In this document: positions 35,725 to 44,403 of the stretch, piece after piece
Layout of the letters: every line of letters begins with the position of its first letter
How positions within the stretch are numbered: position 1 is the stretch's first letter
DNA from: Corynebacterium mastitidis DSM 44356
GTDB lineage: Bacteria > Actinomycetota > Actinomycetes > Mycobacteriales > Mycobacteriaceae
Reading direction: 5' to 3'
Length of the DNA: 64,000 nt
Assembly (NCBI RefSeq): GCF_000375365.1
Contig: NZ_AQXB01000002.1
Coordinates: forward strand, 248,001-312,000
Notes under the pieces: model-generated
The model's database searches: none
What the model saw: only the letters and a program-made list of their open reading frames with translations
Told to the model about the DNA's origin: nothing
Made by a program: the position numbers and the translations under genes

Positions 35725-37080
35725 TTAGGAGGCGATCCTTTCTGCCCGAGCGCGGCGCCGCAGGAGGCCCGCCGCGCCGCGAAGGTCGCGGGGGCGGTGA
35801 TGCCGGTGCGGGGAACGGCACCGCGTGCGCGGCGCCCCGGCCACCAGCAGGAACAGGGTCAGGTGCAGGGACAGGGAGACCAGGCCCAGCCAGGGGACAT
35901 AGAAGGGCGACTCCTGGGCCAGGGGCGGCAGGAGCAGCGCGGTAAACAGCGCGAGCGCGGTGTACACTGCGGGCGCGCGGTGCCGGGGCGTGTGGGCGAG
36001 GGTGCCCATGATGGGCAGCGCCACGATGATGAGGTAGTGCGTCCACATGATGCTCGCCGTGAGGGTGGCCAGGGTGAACCCGCCCACAGACAGGATCTCG
36101 AAGGCGCGCTCCCGGTTGCGCAGCGCCGCCCAGCACACGCCCGCCAGCCCCACCACGGTGACCATCCGGGGAATCCAGGGTATCCAGGCGGGAATGTCCT
36201 CCACGATGGGCACGAACAGCTCCTCCGTGCGCTTGCCCATCTGCAGCGTGCGGTCCACGCTGGGCTCCAGGAACACGGAGACAAAGCTCTGATTGACCTT
36301 GTCCACGATGCCGCTGCCGTTGAGCCAGGTCAGGGTGTGCACCCACTCACCGAACACGGCCCGCCCGCCGAGGAAGAAGGACAGCGCCACGATCGACGCC
36401 GCGGTGAGCGCCGTGACCACCCCCGCGCGCCGGGTGGCCCGGAACATGCCGAGGGGAAGCAACAGGCTTAAGGGGGTGAGCTTGATGGCCGCCGCGATGC
36501 CGAGCACGAACCCGGAGAGGGCGGGGCGGTGCGCCGCCATGGCGAGGCCGTAGGCGATGGCCGCCAGGATCAGCGGCGTGGTCTGGCCGATGTCCGAGGA
36601 GAGCTGGAAGGCGGCGGTGAGCCACAGCACCACGGTGGCCGCCGCGAGGTGCGGCAGGCGCATGGTCTTTTTAAACCACAGGGTATAGGCGGAGGCCACC
36701 AGGGTGACCAGGCAGAAGCCCTGGGCGAAGGTGAGGATGACCTCCGAGGTTCCGTAGCTCATGACCCTGGTGAGCAGGGAGACGAACCAGGCCACGAAGG
36801 GGATGTGGACGTAGGGGTGGGGGAAGCGGTAGTCCGCGTTATTTTCCACGTAGGCGTTCCACACCCGCGTGGTCCAGCGGGAGAAGTCCTTCTCCCAGAT
36901 GTCATAGAGCAGGTGGGTATCGCCGCGCACCACCATCTCCCCGGCGATCCAGAGGGAGGCCCAGTCATCCGTGGACTGGCTGCGGAACCACACCGCCGCG
37001 TTCGCGGCCCCGAAGAAGAAAGCAAACACGAGGGTAACGGGGCTGAAAACGCGGATCCTGTGGAGAGAGCGGCGTGGCAT
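35725..37080 (-). CDS. GT87 (DUF2029) mannosyltransferase-like membrane protein, upstream copy
   Basis: 451-aa GT-C type membrane glycosyltransferase. The acidic loop after helix 1 (STDDWASLWIAGEMVV) holds the presumed catalytic Asp. The segment GIAAAIKLTPLSLLLPLGM has the family Lys-Pro signature. It shares AQGFCLV and AFQ-type motifs with the next gene, so the two arose by tandem duplication. Such enzymes use decaprenyl-phospho-sugars to build cell-wall glycolipids on the outer face of the membrane. The Arg-rich C-terminus is cytoplasmic. Confidence 0.8.
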   Translation of the reverse strand: MPRRSLHRIRVFSPVTLVFAFFFGAANAAVWFRSQSTDDWASLWIAGEMVVRGDTHLLYDIWEKDFSRWTTRVWNAYVENNADYRFPHPYVHIPFVAWFVSLLTRVMSYGTSEVILTFAQGFCLVTLVASAYTLWFKKTMRLPHLAAATVVLWLTAAFQLSSDIGQTTPLILAAIAYGLAMAAHRPALSGFVLGIAAAIKLTPLSLLLPLGMFRATRRAGVVTALTAASIVALSFFLGGRAVFGEWVHTLTWLNGSGIVDKVNQSFVSVFLEPSVDRTLQMGKRTEELFVPIVEDIPAWIPWIPRMVTVVGLAGVCWAALRNRERAFEILSVGGFTLATLTASIMWTHYLIIVALPIMGTLAHTPRHRAPAVYTALALFTALLLPPLAQESPFYVPWLGLVSLSLHLTLFLLVAGAPRTRCRSPHRHHRPRDLRGAAGLLRRRARAERIAS

Positions 37081-37329
37081 AGAGCTACTTTTCAGATGAG
37101 GGGAGGCGAGGGGACACGGGGTGGGAAACCCCTTTTCGGTGTTATCGCCACTGACTCCCTTGATGTTAGCGGGTGGGGTGGCGGCCTTAAGAAGCGGTGG
37201 GCGCGTTGCCGGTGGGGCGTGCGAGGGATGTGGCGGGCGTCATGGGGTCCGGGTGGGGAGGCGCCCCGCCCGTCACCCCTCTCCTTGAAGTGAGGTCCCG
37301 GTCACCCCGTGTTTGTTATTGTTCAGACC

Positions 37330-38631
37330 ATGCCTGATTTCACCCTCACCGCGCAGGACCTCGCGCGCCTGCGCGAGTCCGCCGATACCCCGCAGGTGCG
37401 CATGGCCACCAACGCCGTGACCGTCACGGACGTGGACGAGGTGGCGCTCAACCGCAGGGCGGTGGTGGCGCTGCACCCCGTTACGGAGGCCAAGCTCGAT
37501 TCCCTCAAAGTGACGGATCAGAAGCAGTCGGGCCGCTGCTGGATGTTTGCCGCGCTCAACGTGTTCCGGCACCGGATCGCACGGGACATGGGCGTGCGGG
37601 ACTTCGAGTTCTCCGAGGCGTACCTCCAGTTCTATGACCTTTTGGGCAAGGCCGAGGTGTTCCTCGACGCCATCGAGGAGCACCTGGGGGATCTTGACGA
37701 TCGCCGCGCCCACGCCCTGCTGAGCGCCCCGGTGGGCGACGGCGGGGAGTGGAACTACGCGGTGCACCTCATAGAGCGCTACGGCGCGGTGCCCAAGTAC
37801 GCCATGCCGGAGACGCAGTCCAGCTCCCATACCGTGCACCTGCGCCGGGACCTGAACACGGTGCTGCGCCGGGGCGTGGCGCGCCTGAGGCAGGGCGTCA
37901 CCACCAAGGAGGAGGTGCTGCGCGCCGCGCACCGGGTGCTGGTGATTCATCTGGGGGTGCCGCCGGAGAGTTTCGTGTGGCAGTACCGGGACAAGGAGGG
38001 GGAGTTTCACCGCGAGGGCGAGTTGACCCCGGTGGAGTTCGCCCGCCGGTATCTTCCGGGGGACTTGGGGGAGTACGTGGTGCTGGGGCACGATCCCCGG
38101 CCGCAGCGCCGGGTGGGGCGTCGCTACGCCATTGACACCCAGACGAGCGTGCCGGGCACGGAGCCGTTTACCTACCTCAACGTTGAGATGGCGGACCTTA
38201 CCCGGGCGGCCCGCGATAGCGTGGCGGCGGGGGAGCCGGTGTGGTTCGCCTGCGACGTGAACCGCCAGTTCCACCGGGACATGGGCGTGTGGGACGAGGG
38301 GCTGCTGGAGCGCGACGCCCTCTACGGCGTGGACACCGCCACCACCAAGGCGCAGCGCATGGAGACCTTCGAGTCCGTGCTCACGCACGCGATGGTGCTC
38401 AGCGGGTACGACGCCGCCCCGGCCCGCTGGCGGGTGGAGAACTCCTGGGGTGAGAAGAAGCAGAGCGCCAAGAACGAGGCGGCGGACAAGGGCTACGCCA
38501 CGATGTCCCAGGAGTGGTTTGAGCAGAACGCCTTTGCGGTGGCGGTGCATCGCCGCCACGTGCTGCCGCACCTGCGCGCGGCGCTGGACGAGGAGCCCAC
38601 GCTGCTGCCCCTGTGGGACGCGATGGCCTAG
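37330..38631 (+). CDS. pepC: Aminopeptidase C / bleomycin hydrolase family (C1B), copy 1
   Basis: 433-aa cysteine aminopeptidase of the papain superfamily; relatives form hexamers and trim peptides in the cytoplasm. Catalytic residues: Cys in QKQSGRCWMFAALN (residue ~65), His in LTHAMVLSGYD, Asn in VENSWGE. ATG at 37330 was chosen because TATTGT lies 7 nt upstream (leaderless); GTG at 37309 is an alternative. A second copy follows 17 bp downstream. No signal peptide. Confidence 0.9.
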   Translation: MPDFTLTAQDLARLRESADTPQVRMATNAVTVTDVDEVALNRRAVVALHPVTEAKLDSLKVTDQKQSGRCWMFAALNVFRHRIARDMGVRDFEFSEAYLQFYDLLGKAEVFLDAIEEHLGDLDDRRAHALLSAPVGDGGEWNYAVHLIERYGAVPKYAMPETQSSSHTVHLRRDLNTVLRRGVARLRQGVTTKEEVLRAAHRVLVIHLGVPPESFVWQYRDKEGEFHREGELTPVEFARRYLPGDLGEYVVLGHDPRPQRRVGRRYAIDTQTSVPGTEPFTYLNVEMADLTRAARDSVAAGEPVWFACDVNRQFHRDMGVWDEGLLERDALYGVDTATTKAQRMETFESVLTHAMVLSGYDAAPARWRVENSWGEKKQSAKNEAADKGYATMSQEWFEQNAFAVAVHRRHVLPHLRAALDEEPTLLPLWDAMA

Positions 38632-38648
38632 GGCGAGGAGAGGGAGCA

Positions 38649-39962
38649 ATGACGATGGATTATGCACAGTGGAACCGCGACCTTGCCGGAGACCCCGCGG
38701 TGCGCCTGGCCACCAACGCGGTGACGGCCACGGACGTGGACCGCATCGCGCTGAACCGCAGGGCCGTGGTGGCCCTGGATACCTCGGTATCGCACAAGGT
38801 GGATGACTGGGCGGTGGCCAACCAGAAGCGCTCCGGGCGGTGCTGGATCTTCGCGGGACTGAACTCCCTGCGCGGCGAGGTCATGGCCCGGCACCGGATC
38901 AAGGACTTCGAGTTCTCCCAGAACTACATCCACTTTTACGACAAGCTGGAGAAGGCCAACTACTTCCTGGCGGCGATGCGCGACCTCAAGGATCGCCCCC
39001 TGGAGGATCGCACGGTCTCCCACCTGCTGCGCACGCCCCTGGAGGACGGCGGCCAGTGGAACATGTTCGTCTCCGTGGTGGAGAAGTACGGCGTGGTGCC
39101 CAAGTACGCCATGCCGGAGACGCAGTCCAGCTCCAACACGGGCAAGCTCAACCGCGACCTGCTCACCGTGCTGCGGCGCGCCGCGCTGCGCCTGCGCGAG
39201 GCCTCGGACGGCGAGGCGGAGGAGCGGGCGCGCGCGGAGGCCCTGCGGGACGTGTACCGCATCCTGGTGATTCACCTGGGGGTGCCGCCGGAGAGTTTCG
39301 TGTGGCAGTACCGGGACAAGGAGGGGGAGTTCCACCGGGAGGGCGAGTTAACCCCGGTGGAGTTCGCCCGCCGCTACCTGCCGGGGGACCTGGCGGAGTA
39401 CGTGTGCGTGGTCAACGATCCCCGCCACGAGTACCGCGCGCGCTACACCGTGGAGTACCTGGGCAACGTGGTGGGAAGCGGCCCGGTGACCTACCTCAAC
39501 GCCCCGGCGGGGGTGCTCAAGGAGGCCGCCGCCCGCGCCGTGGCGGAGGGCCACCCGGTGTGGTTTGGCTGCGAGACGAGCCGCCAGGGGGAGCGGGAGA
39601 ACGGCTTCTGGGCCGCCGACCTGTATGACTACGAGTCCGTCTACGGCGTGGAGATGGGCATGACCAAGGAGGAGCGCCTGCGCACCGGGGAGTCGCTCAT
39701 GGAGCACGCGATGGTGCTCACCGGCGTGGACCTGGACGAGGGCGGCAGGCCGCGCCGCTGGCGGGTGGAGAACTCCTGGGGAGACGAGAAGGCGGAGAAG
39801 GGCTTTTGGACCATGGACGATTCCTGGTTTGACCCCTACGTGTTCGAGATCGCCGTGCCGCCGCGCTTCCTGCCCGAGGAGGTGCTGGCCGCGCGGGACG
39901 CCGAGCCGGTGGCGCTGCCGGCCTGGGACCCGATGGGCGCGCTGGCGCGGGCGGCGGGATAG
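38649..39962 (+). CDS. pepC: Aminopeptidase C / bleomycin hydrolase family (C1B), copy 2
   Basis: 437-aa paralogue of the preceding gene. Catalytic Cys in QKRSGRCWIFAGLN, His in MEHAMVLTGVD, Asn in VENSWGD. ATG at 38649 has GGAGAGGGAG upstream; the pair forms one operon. Most of the protein has diverged from copy 1, yet a ~130-bp block (39264-39393) is nearly identical at the DNA level to 37939-38068, with only silent differences, which suggests gene conversion. Confidence 0.9.
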   Translation: MTMDYAQWNRDLAGDPAVRLATNAVTATDVDRIALNRRAVVALDTSVSHKVDDWAVANQKRSGRCWIFAGLNSLRGEVMARHRIKDFEFSQNYIHFYDKLEKANYFLAAMRDLKDRPLEDRTVSHLLRTPLEDGGQWNMFVSVVEKYGVVPKYAMPETQSSSNTGKLNRDLLTVLRRAALRLREASDGEAEERARAEALRDVYRILVIHLGVPPESFVWQYRDKEGEFHREGELTPVEFARRYLPGDLAEYVCVVNDPRHEYRARYTVEYLGNVVGSGPVTYLNAPAGVLKEAAARAVAEGHPVWFGCETSRQGERENGFWAADLYDYESVYGVEMGMTKEERLRTGESLMEHAMVLTGVDLDEGGRPRRWRVENSWGDEKAEKGFWTMDDSWFDPYVFEIAVPPRFLPEEVLAARDAEPVALPAWDPMGALARAAG

Positions 39963-39995
39963 CCCCGCGCCGTCGTCACGGCCCCTGAACCGGGG

Positions 39996-41471
39996 CTAGT
40001 GCCCGGCCTCCGCCGAGCCGTAGGGGGTGGTGCGCGGGTTGCCGCTAAAACACCAGGCCGCCACCGCCGCGCAGGCGGCCGCCACGGCGGCGATGAGCCA
40101 GAGGATCACCCGGTAGGCGTGGTCGTAGGCCGTAAGAGGCGCGGCCTCCGGCCCGGAGAACGCCGCGAGCAGGGCGGGGAAGAGGCTGCCCAGCACGGCC
40201 ACGGAGAGCAGGCTGCCGAACTCGTAGGAGACCTCCTCCACCCCGGAGGCCATGCCCGCGCGCTCCCGGGGAGCGGACCCGATGATGGCCACGGAGGAGA
40301 CGGACATCACCGCCCCGGCCCCGGCCCCGGTGAGCGCCATGCCGAGCAGGAACAGCGGCATGCTGCCCGCGTGCAGGGAGGCGGCGGCCAGGGCGGTGGC
40401 CGCCGCGATGAGCCCGAAGCCCCCGGCGATGAGCGTGCGAAAGCCCAGCCGGTGCAGGTTGGCCCCGCCGAGGATCGCCAGCGGCATGGCGCAGGCCGCC
40501 GCGAGGGAGACCACCAGCCCGGCCTGGAGGGGGCTGTAGCCCGCCGCCACCTGGAAGCGCTGGGTGGTCATGTACTGCAGGCCCGTCATGGCGAACATGC
40601 CCCCGGCGGCGGCGAGCACCCCGCCGTTGAACATGCGGTGGCGGAACACCGTGGCGTCGAGAAGCGGCATGGTAAGGCGGCGCTGGCGGCGGGCGAAGAG
40701 CAACCCGGCGCACGCCGCCACGAGCAGGGCGGCCGCCAGCAGCCACGCCTGACGGTGCGGGTTGGCGGCCTCCTTGATGGACATGACCAGCCCGGAGACC
40801 GCCAGGAGCGCCAGCAGGGAGGAGGGGGCGTCCCAGTGGGCGCGGGGGTTGGGTATGTTCGGCGGGGCGAGCAGCAGGGTGGCGATCAGTGCGGCGACGC
40901 CCACGGGCACGTTGATGAGAAAGACCGAGCCCCACCACAGGTGCTCCAGGAGCGCCCCACCCACGACCGGCCCGGAGGCCGAGGCCACCACGGCCACGGA
41001 GCCCCAGATGCCGATGGCGGTGCTCAGCTCGCGCTCGTCGTGGAAGGTGACGCGGATGAGCGCCAGGGTGGCGGGCATCATCGTGGCGGCGGCCAGGCCC
41101 AGCACCGCGCGGGCGGCGATGAGAGCCCAGGCGGTGGGGGAGAAGGCGGCGGCTAGCGAGCCGAGGACGAACAGCCCCATGCCGATGAGGAACATGCGGC
41201 GGTGGCCGAGGCGATCGCCCAGGGTGCCGGTGCCCAGCAGCAGGCCGCTGAGCACCAGGGGGTAGGCGTTGATGATCCACAGGGCCTGCAGCTCCGTGGT
41301 GTGGAGCTGCTCCTTAAGCTGGGGCAGGGCGGTAAAGAGCACGGAGTTGTCCATGCCGATGAGGAAGAGCCCGGCGCTGATCACGGCCAGGAAGGTCCAC
41401 CGCTGCCGGGGCGTGGTGGGGGCCGTTGCGGGGTTGCGCCGAGGGGGCTGGGCAGGCCGGGGGGAGTGCAT
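39996..41471 (-). CDS. MFS drug:H+ antiporter, DHA2 (14-TM) family
   Basis: 491-aa multidrug-type exporter of the EmrB/QacA group. Motif C-like segment ASGPVVGGALL (after LSTAIGIWG), motif A GDRLGHRRMFLIGM, motif D1-like DNSVLFTALPQL near the N-terminus. About 14 transmembrane helices. The ATG at 41471 has TACAGT 6 nt upstream (leaderless). It is divergent from poxB over 243 bp; C. glutamicum also has an MFS gene beside pqo. Substrate unknown. Confidence 0.88.
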   Translation of the reverse strand: MHSPRPAQPPRRNPATAPTTPRQRWTFLAVISAGLFLIGMDNSVLFTALPQLKEQLHTTELQALWIINAYPLVLSGLLLGTGTLGDRLGHRRMFLIGMGLFVLGSLAAAFSPTAWALIAARAVLGLAAATMMPATLALIRVTFHDERELSTAIGIWGSVAVVASASGPVVGGALLEHLWWGSVFLINVPVGVAALIATLLLAPPNIPNPRAHWDAPSSLLALLAVSGLVMSIKEAANPHRQAWLLAAALLVAACAGLLFARRQRRLTMPLLDATVFRHRMFNGGVLAAAGGMFAMTGLQYMTTQRFQVAAGYSPLQAGLVVSLAAACAMPLAILGGANLHRLGFRTLIAGGFGLIAAATALAAASLHAGSMPLFLLGMALTGAGAGAVMSVSSVAIIGSAPRERAGMASGVEEVSYEFGSLLSVAVLGSLFPALLAAFSGPEAAPLTAYDHAYRVILWLIAAVAAACAAVAAWCFSGNPRTTPYGSAEAGH

Positions 41472-41714
41472 GGGCAAACTGTACCAATGCGGGGCGGGCG
41501 CGCCGCGCGGTCGCAGGGCCCTGGCGAGCGGTGGTAAGGAGGAGCATACTGGTGGGCATATCCACACAAGCGGAATAAAACAAAAGCAACCCCACCCGGC
41601 GGGACGGCGGGGTGGCCGTCGGGGGATGCCGACACGCGGGCTCCTCGGCGCGCCCGGGGCTTGGGGCTCCGCGCCCCGCCTGGGTGGGCATTGCTCGGAC
41701 GCGAAGGAGTATTC

Positions 41715-43463
41715 ATGGCTCAGGACTACGCCACCGTACTAATCAGCGCCCTGGAAAGGCAGGGCGTGCGGCGCATCTACGGCGTGGTGGGGGACTCGCT
41801 GAACCCCATCGTGGACGCGGTGCGCGATTCCTCCATCGAGTGGGTGCACGTGCGCAACGAGGAGGCCGCGGCCTTTGCCGCCGGGGCGGAATCCCTCGTC
41901 ACCGGCGGGCTGGCGGTGTGCGCCGGGTCCTGCGGGCCCGGCAACACCCACCTCATCCAGGGGCTGTACGATGCCCACCGCAACGGCGCCAAGGTGCTCG
42001 CGCTGGCCAGCCACATCCCCTCCCGGCAGATCGGCTCGCGCTTCTTCCAGGAGACGCACCCGCAGCAGATCTTCCAGGAGTGCTCCGGCTACTGCGAGAT
42101 GGTCAACTCCGGGGACCAGGGCGCGGTGATTACCCACCACGCCATCCAGGCCACCATGAGCGGCAAGGGGGTGTCCGTGCTGGTCATCCCCGGGGACATC
42201 GCCGCAAAGGAGGTGGAGGACACCCGGATCATCGACTCGGTGATCGCCTCCGGGCGGCCCATCTCCTACCCGGATCAGCGCGAGGTCGCCGCCCTGGTGC
42301 AGGCCATCAACGAGGCCTCCTCGGTGACGCTCTTCGTGGGCGCGGGCGTCAAGGACGCCCGCGAGCAGGTGCTGGCCTTAGCGGAAAAGGTCAAGGCCCC
42401 CATCGGGCACGCCTTCGGCGGCAAGCACTACATCCAGTACGGCAACCCCTTCGACGTGGGCATGTCCGGCCTGCTGGGCTACGGCGCCTGCCACGAGGCC
42501 TCTCACGAGGCGGACCTGCTCATCCTCATCGGCACGGACTTCCCCTACAACGACTTCCTGCCCTCGAAGAACGTGGCGCAGATCGACATCGACGGCTCCC
42601 ACATCGGGCGGCGCACCACCATCACCTACCCCGTGGTGGGCGACGCCGGCGCGGTGATCGAGAACATCCTGCCCCACGTGGAGGAGAAGAAGGACCGCTC
42701 CTTCCTGGACAAGATGCTCAAGAAGCACGCCAAGGCCCTCGAGGACGTGGTGGCCGCCTACACCAAGAACGTGGAAAAGCACACCCCCATCCACCCGGAG
42801 TACGCGGCCTCGCTCATCGACGAGCTGGCGGCCGAGGACGCGATCTTCACCGTGGACACCGGCATGTGCAACGTGTGGGCCGCGCGCTACCTCACCCCCA
42901 ACGGGCGGCGCGTGGACATGGGCTCCTACCGCCACGGCACCATGGCCAACGCCCTGCCGCAGGCCATCGGCGCCCAGGCCGCCGACCGCAGCCGCCAGGT
43001 GGTGACCTTCAGCGGCGACGGCGGGCTGAGCATGCTCATGGGCGAGCTGATCACCGTCAAGCAGCACGACCTTCCGATCAAGATGTTCGTGTTCAACAAC
43101 TCCTCCCTGGGCATGGTGAAGCTGGAGATGCTGGTGCAGGGCATGCCGGAGTACGAGACGGACCACGACCAGGTGGACTACGCGCAGATCGCGCGCGGGG
43201 TGGGCATCAAGGCGATCCGCATCGAGGACCCCGCCCAGTTGCGCGCCGGGATCCAGGAGGCCCTGGCCCACGAGGGCCCGGTGCTGGTGGACATGGTCAC
43301 CGACCCCAACGCGCTGTCCATCCCGCCGAGCATCACCTGGGAGATGCTCATGGGCTTTTCCAAGGCGGCCACCCGCACCGTGTTCGGCGGCGGGGTGGGG
43401 CAGATGCTCACCCTGGCGCGCTCGAACCTGCGCAACATCCCCACCAGCCCGTCCCAGTTCTAG
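41715..43463 (+). CDS. poxB: Pyruvate:quinone oxidoreductase (pyruvate oxidase PoxB type)
   Basis: Decarboxylates pyruvate to acetate and CO2, passing electrons to the membrane quinone pool; called pqo in C. glutamicum. 582 aa. ThDP-binding enzyme with VRNEEAAAFAAGAESL (activating Glu), the central FAD domain, and ThDP/Mg motif GDGGLSMLMGEL...NNSSLGMVK. The C-terminus (last ~25 residues) would give the membrane-binding helix. ATG at 41715 has AAGGAG 6 nt upstream. Confidence 0.94.
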   Translation: MAQDYATVLISALERQGVRRIYGVVGDSLNPIVDAVRDSSIEWVHVRNEEAAAFAAGAESLVTGGLAVCAGSCGPGNTHLIQGLYDAHRNGAKVLALASHIPSRQIGSRFFQETHPQQIFQECSGYCEMVNSGDQGAVITHHAIQATMSGKGVSVLVIPGDIAAKEVEDTRIIDSVIASGRPISYPDQREVAALVQAINEASSVTLFVGAGVKDAREQVLALAEKVKAPIGHAFGGKHYIQYGNPFDVGMSGLLGYGACHEASHEADLLILIGTDFPYNDFLPSKNVAQIDIDGSHIGRRTTITYPVVGDAGAVIENILPHVEEKKDRSFLDKMLKKHAKALEDVVAAYTKNVEKHTPIHPEYAASLIDELAAEDAIFTVDTGMCNVWAARYLTPNGRRVDMGSYRHGTMANALPQAIGAQAADRSRQVVTFSGDGGLSMLMGELITVKQHDLPIKMFVFNNSSLGMVKLEMLVQGMPEYETDHDQVDYAQIARGVGIKAIRIEDPAQLRAGIQEALAHEGPVLVDMVTDPNALSIPPSITWEMLMGFSKAATRTVFGGGVGQMLTLARSNLRNIPTSPSQF

Positions 43464-43492
43464 TGCGCCTTCAGGCGGCCCAGGGGCTCGGC

Positions 43493-43530
43493 TTGACCTT
43501 CACGCCGCGTCAACCCGCAGGATCGTTCCC
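43493..43530 (+). promoter_or_regulatory. MerR-type promoter/operator of the TipAL-like regulator
   Basis: The dyad TTGAC-N11-GTCAA (43493-43513) overlaps a -35 TTGACC (43493-43498). The -10 is CAGGAT (43518-43523), leaving a 19-bp spacer, the hallmark of MerR-regulated promoters. The GTG start follows the -10 by 7 nt, so the transcript is leaderless and probably autoregulated. Confidence 0.65.
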
Positions 43531-44310
43531 GTGAGCGATACCACCGGAGATAACGCCGAGTACACCATCGGGCGGGCCGCCGAGATCCTCGGCGTAACCC
43601 CGCGCACGCTGCGGCATTGGGAGGCCGTGGGCCTGCTGGAGCCACGGTGGCGCACCCTGGGCGATTACCGCCTGTACACGCCCGAGGACGTGGAGCGCGG
43701 CCTGCAGATCGTGGTGTACCGCGCGGCAGGGGTGCCGCTGGCGCAGATCGGGGAGCTGATCGACGCCTCCGGCACCCGCCGCGAGCGCCTGCGGCGGCAG
43801 CGCGAGATCCTGGTGGGCAGGATCGCTCACCTGCGCGGAATGATCCGCGTGGTGGACGAGATTCTGGAGGGAGACGCCACGATGAGCGTGGAGGAACCGG
43901 CAAAGAAATGGCGTGAGCAGTGGTCCGAATACCGGGCCGAGGCGCAGGAGCGCTGGGGTAATACCCCCGAGTGGGAGCAGTCCCGCGAGCGGATGAGGCA
44001 GATGTCCGCCGGGGACTGGGAGGAGGCCACGGCCGAGGCGGCGGCGCTCCGGGAGGCCCTGGCCGAGGCCGCCGAGCGCGGAGTAGAGCCCGGCTCCCCG
44101 GAGGGCGACGCCCTGGCGCTGCGCCACCGGGCCGAGATCGCGCGCTGGTACGAGGCCACCCCGAGCAAGCAGGTGATCCTGGCCCGCATGTACGTGGCCG
44201 ACCACCGCTTTGCGCGCAGCTACGGGGAGCGCCGCGGGTACCTCCGCGACCTGGTGGAGGCCCGCGCGGCGAAGGAGGGGGTGGACCTCGACGCCGTCCA
44301 GTGGTGCTAG
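43531..44310 (+). CDS. MerR-family regulator with TipAS-like effector domain
   Basis: 259 aa. N-terminal MerR winged helix (YTIGRAAEILGVTPRTLRHW, residues ~11-30; then GDYRLYTPEDVERGL), a dimerisation coiled coil (RRERLRRQREILVGRI), and a C-terminal ~140-residue helical domain with the TipAS pattern (WGNTPEWEQSRERM..., FARSYGERRGYLRDLV). TipAL-type proteins sense thiopeptides or other hydrophobic ligands and autoactivate. The promoter upstream has the matching 19-bp spacer. Target genes beyond itself are unknown; the aminotransferase downstream (93 bp) has its own start signals. Confidence 0.87.
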   Translation: MSDTTGDNAEYTIGRAAEILGVTPRTLRHWEAVGLLEPRWRTLGDYRLYTPEDVERGLQIVVYRAAGVPLAQIGELIDASGTRRERLRRQREILVGRIAHLRGMIRVVDEILEGDATMSVEEPAKKWREQWSEYRAEAQERWGNTPEWEQSRERMRQMSAGDWEEATAEAAALREALAEAAERGVEPGSPEGDALALRHRAEIARWYEATPSKQVILARMYVADHRFARSYGERRGYLRDLVEARAAKEGVDLDAVQWC

Positions 44311-44403
44311 TCACCCCTTTGGGGGGATTGTGCCGCGCGACGCGCCGCCGCTGGGATAAGGTGGCGGGGGAATCCTGCTGGTTGCAACGAAAAGAGGTTT
44401 CCC

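Noticed and set aside
37118..37136. GGGGT-GGGAA-ACCCC-TTTT as a terminator
   Set aside because: No plus-strand gene ends upstream of it. It lies in the divergent promoter region between the GT87 and pepC genes.
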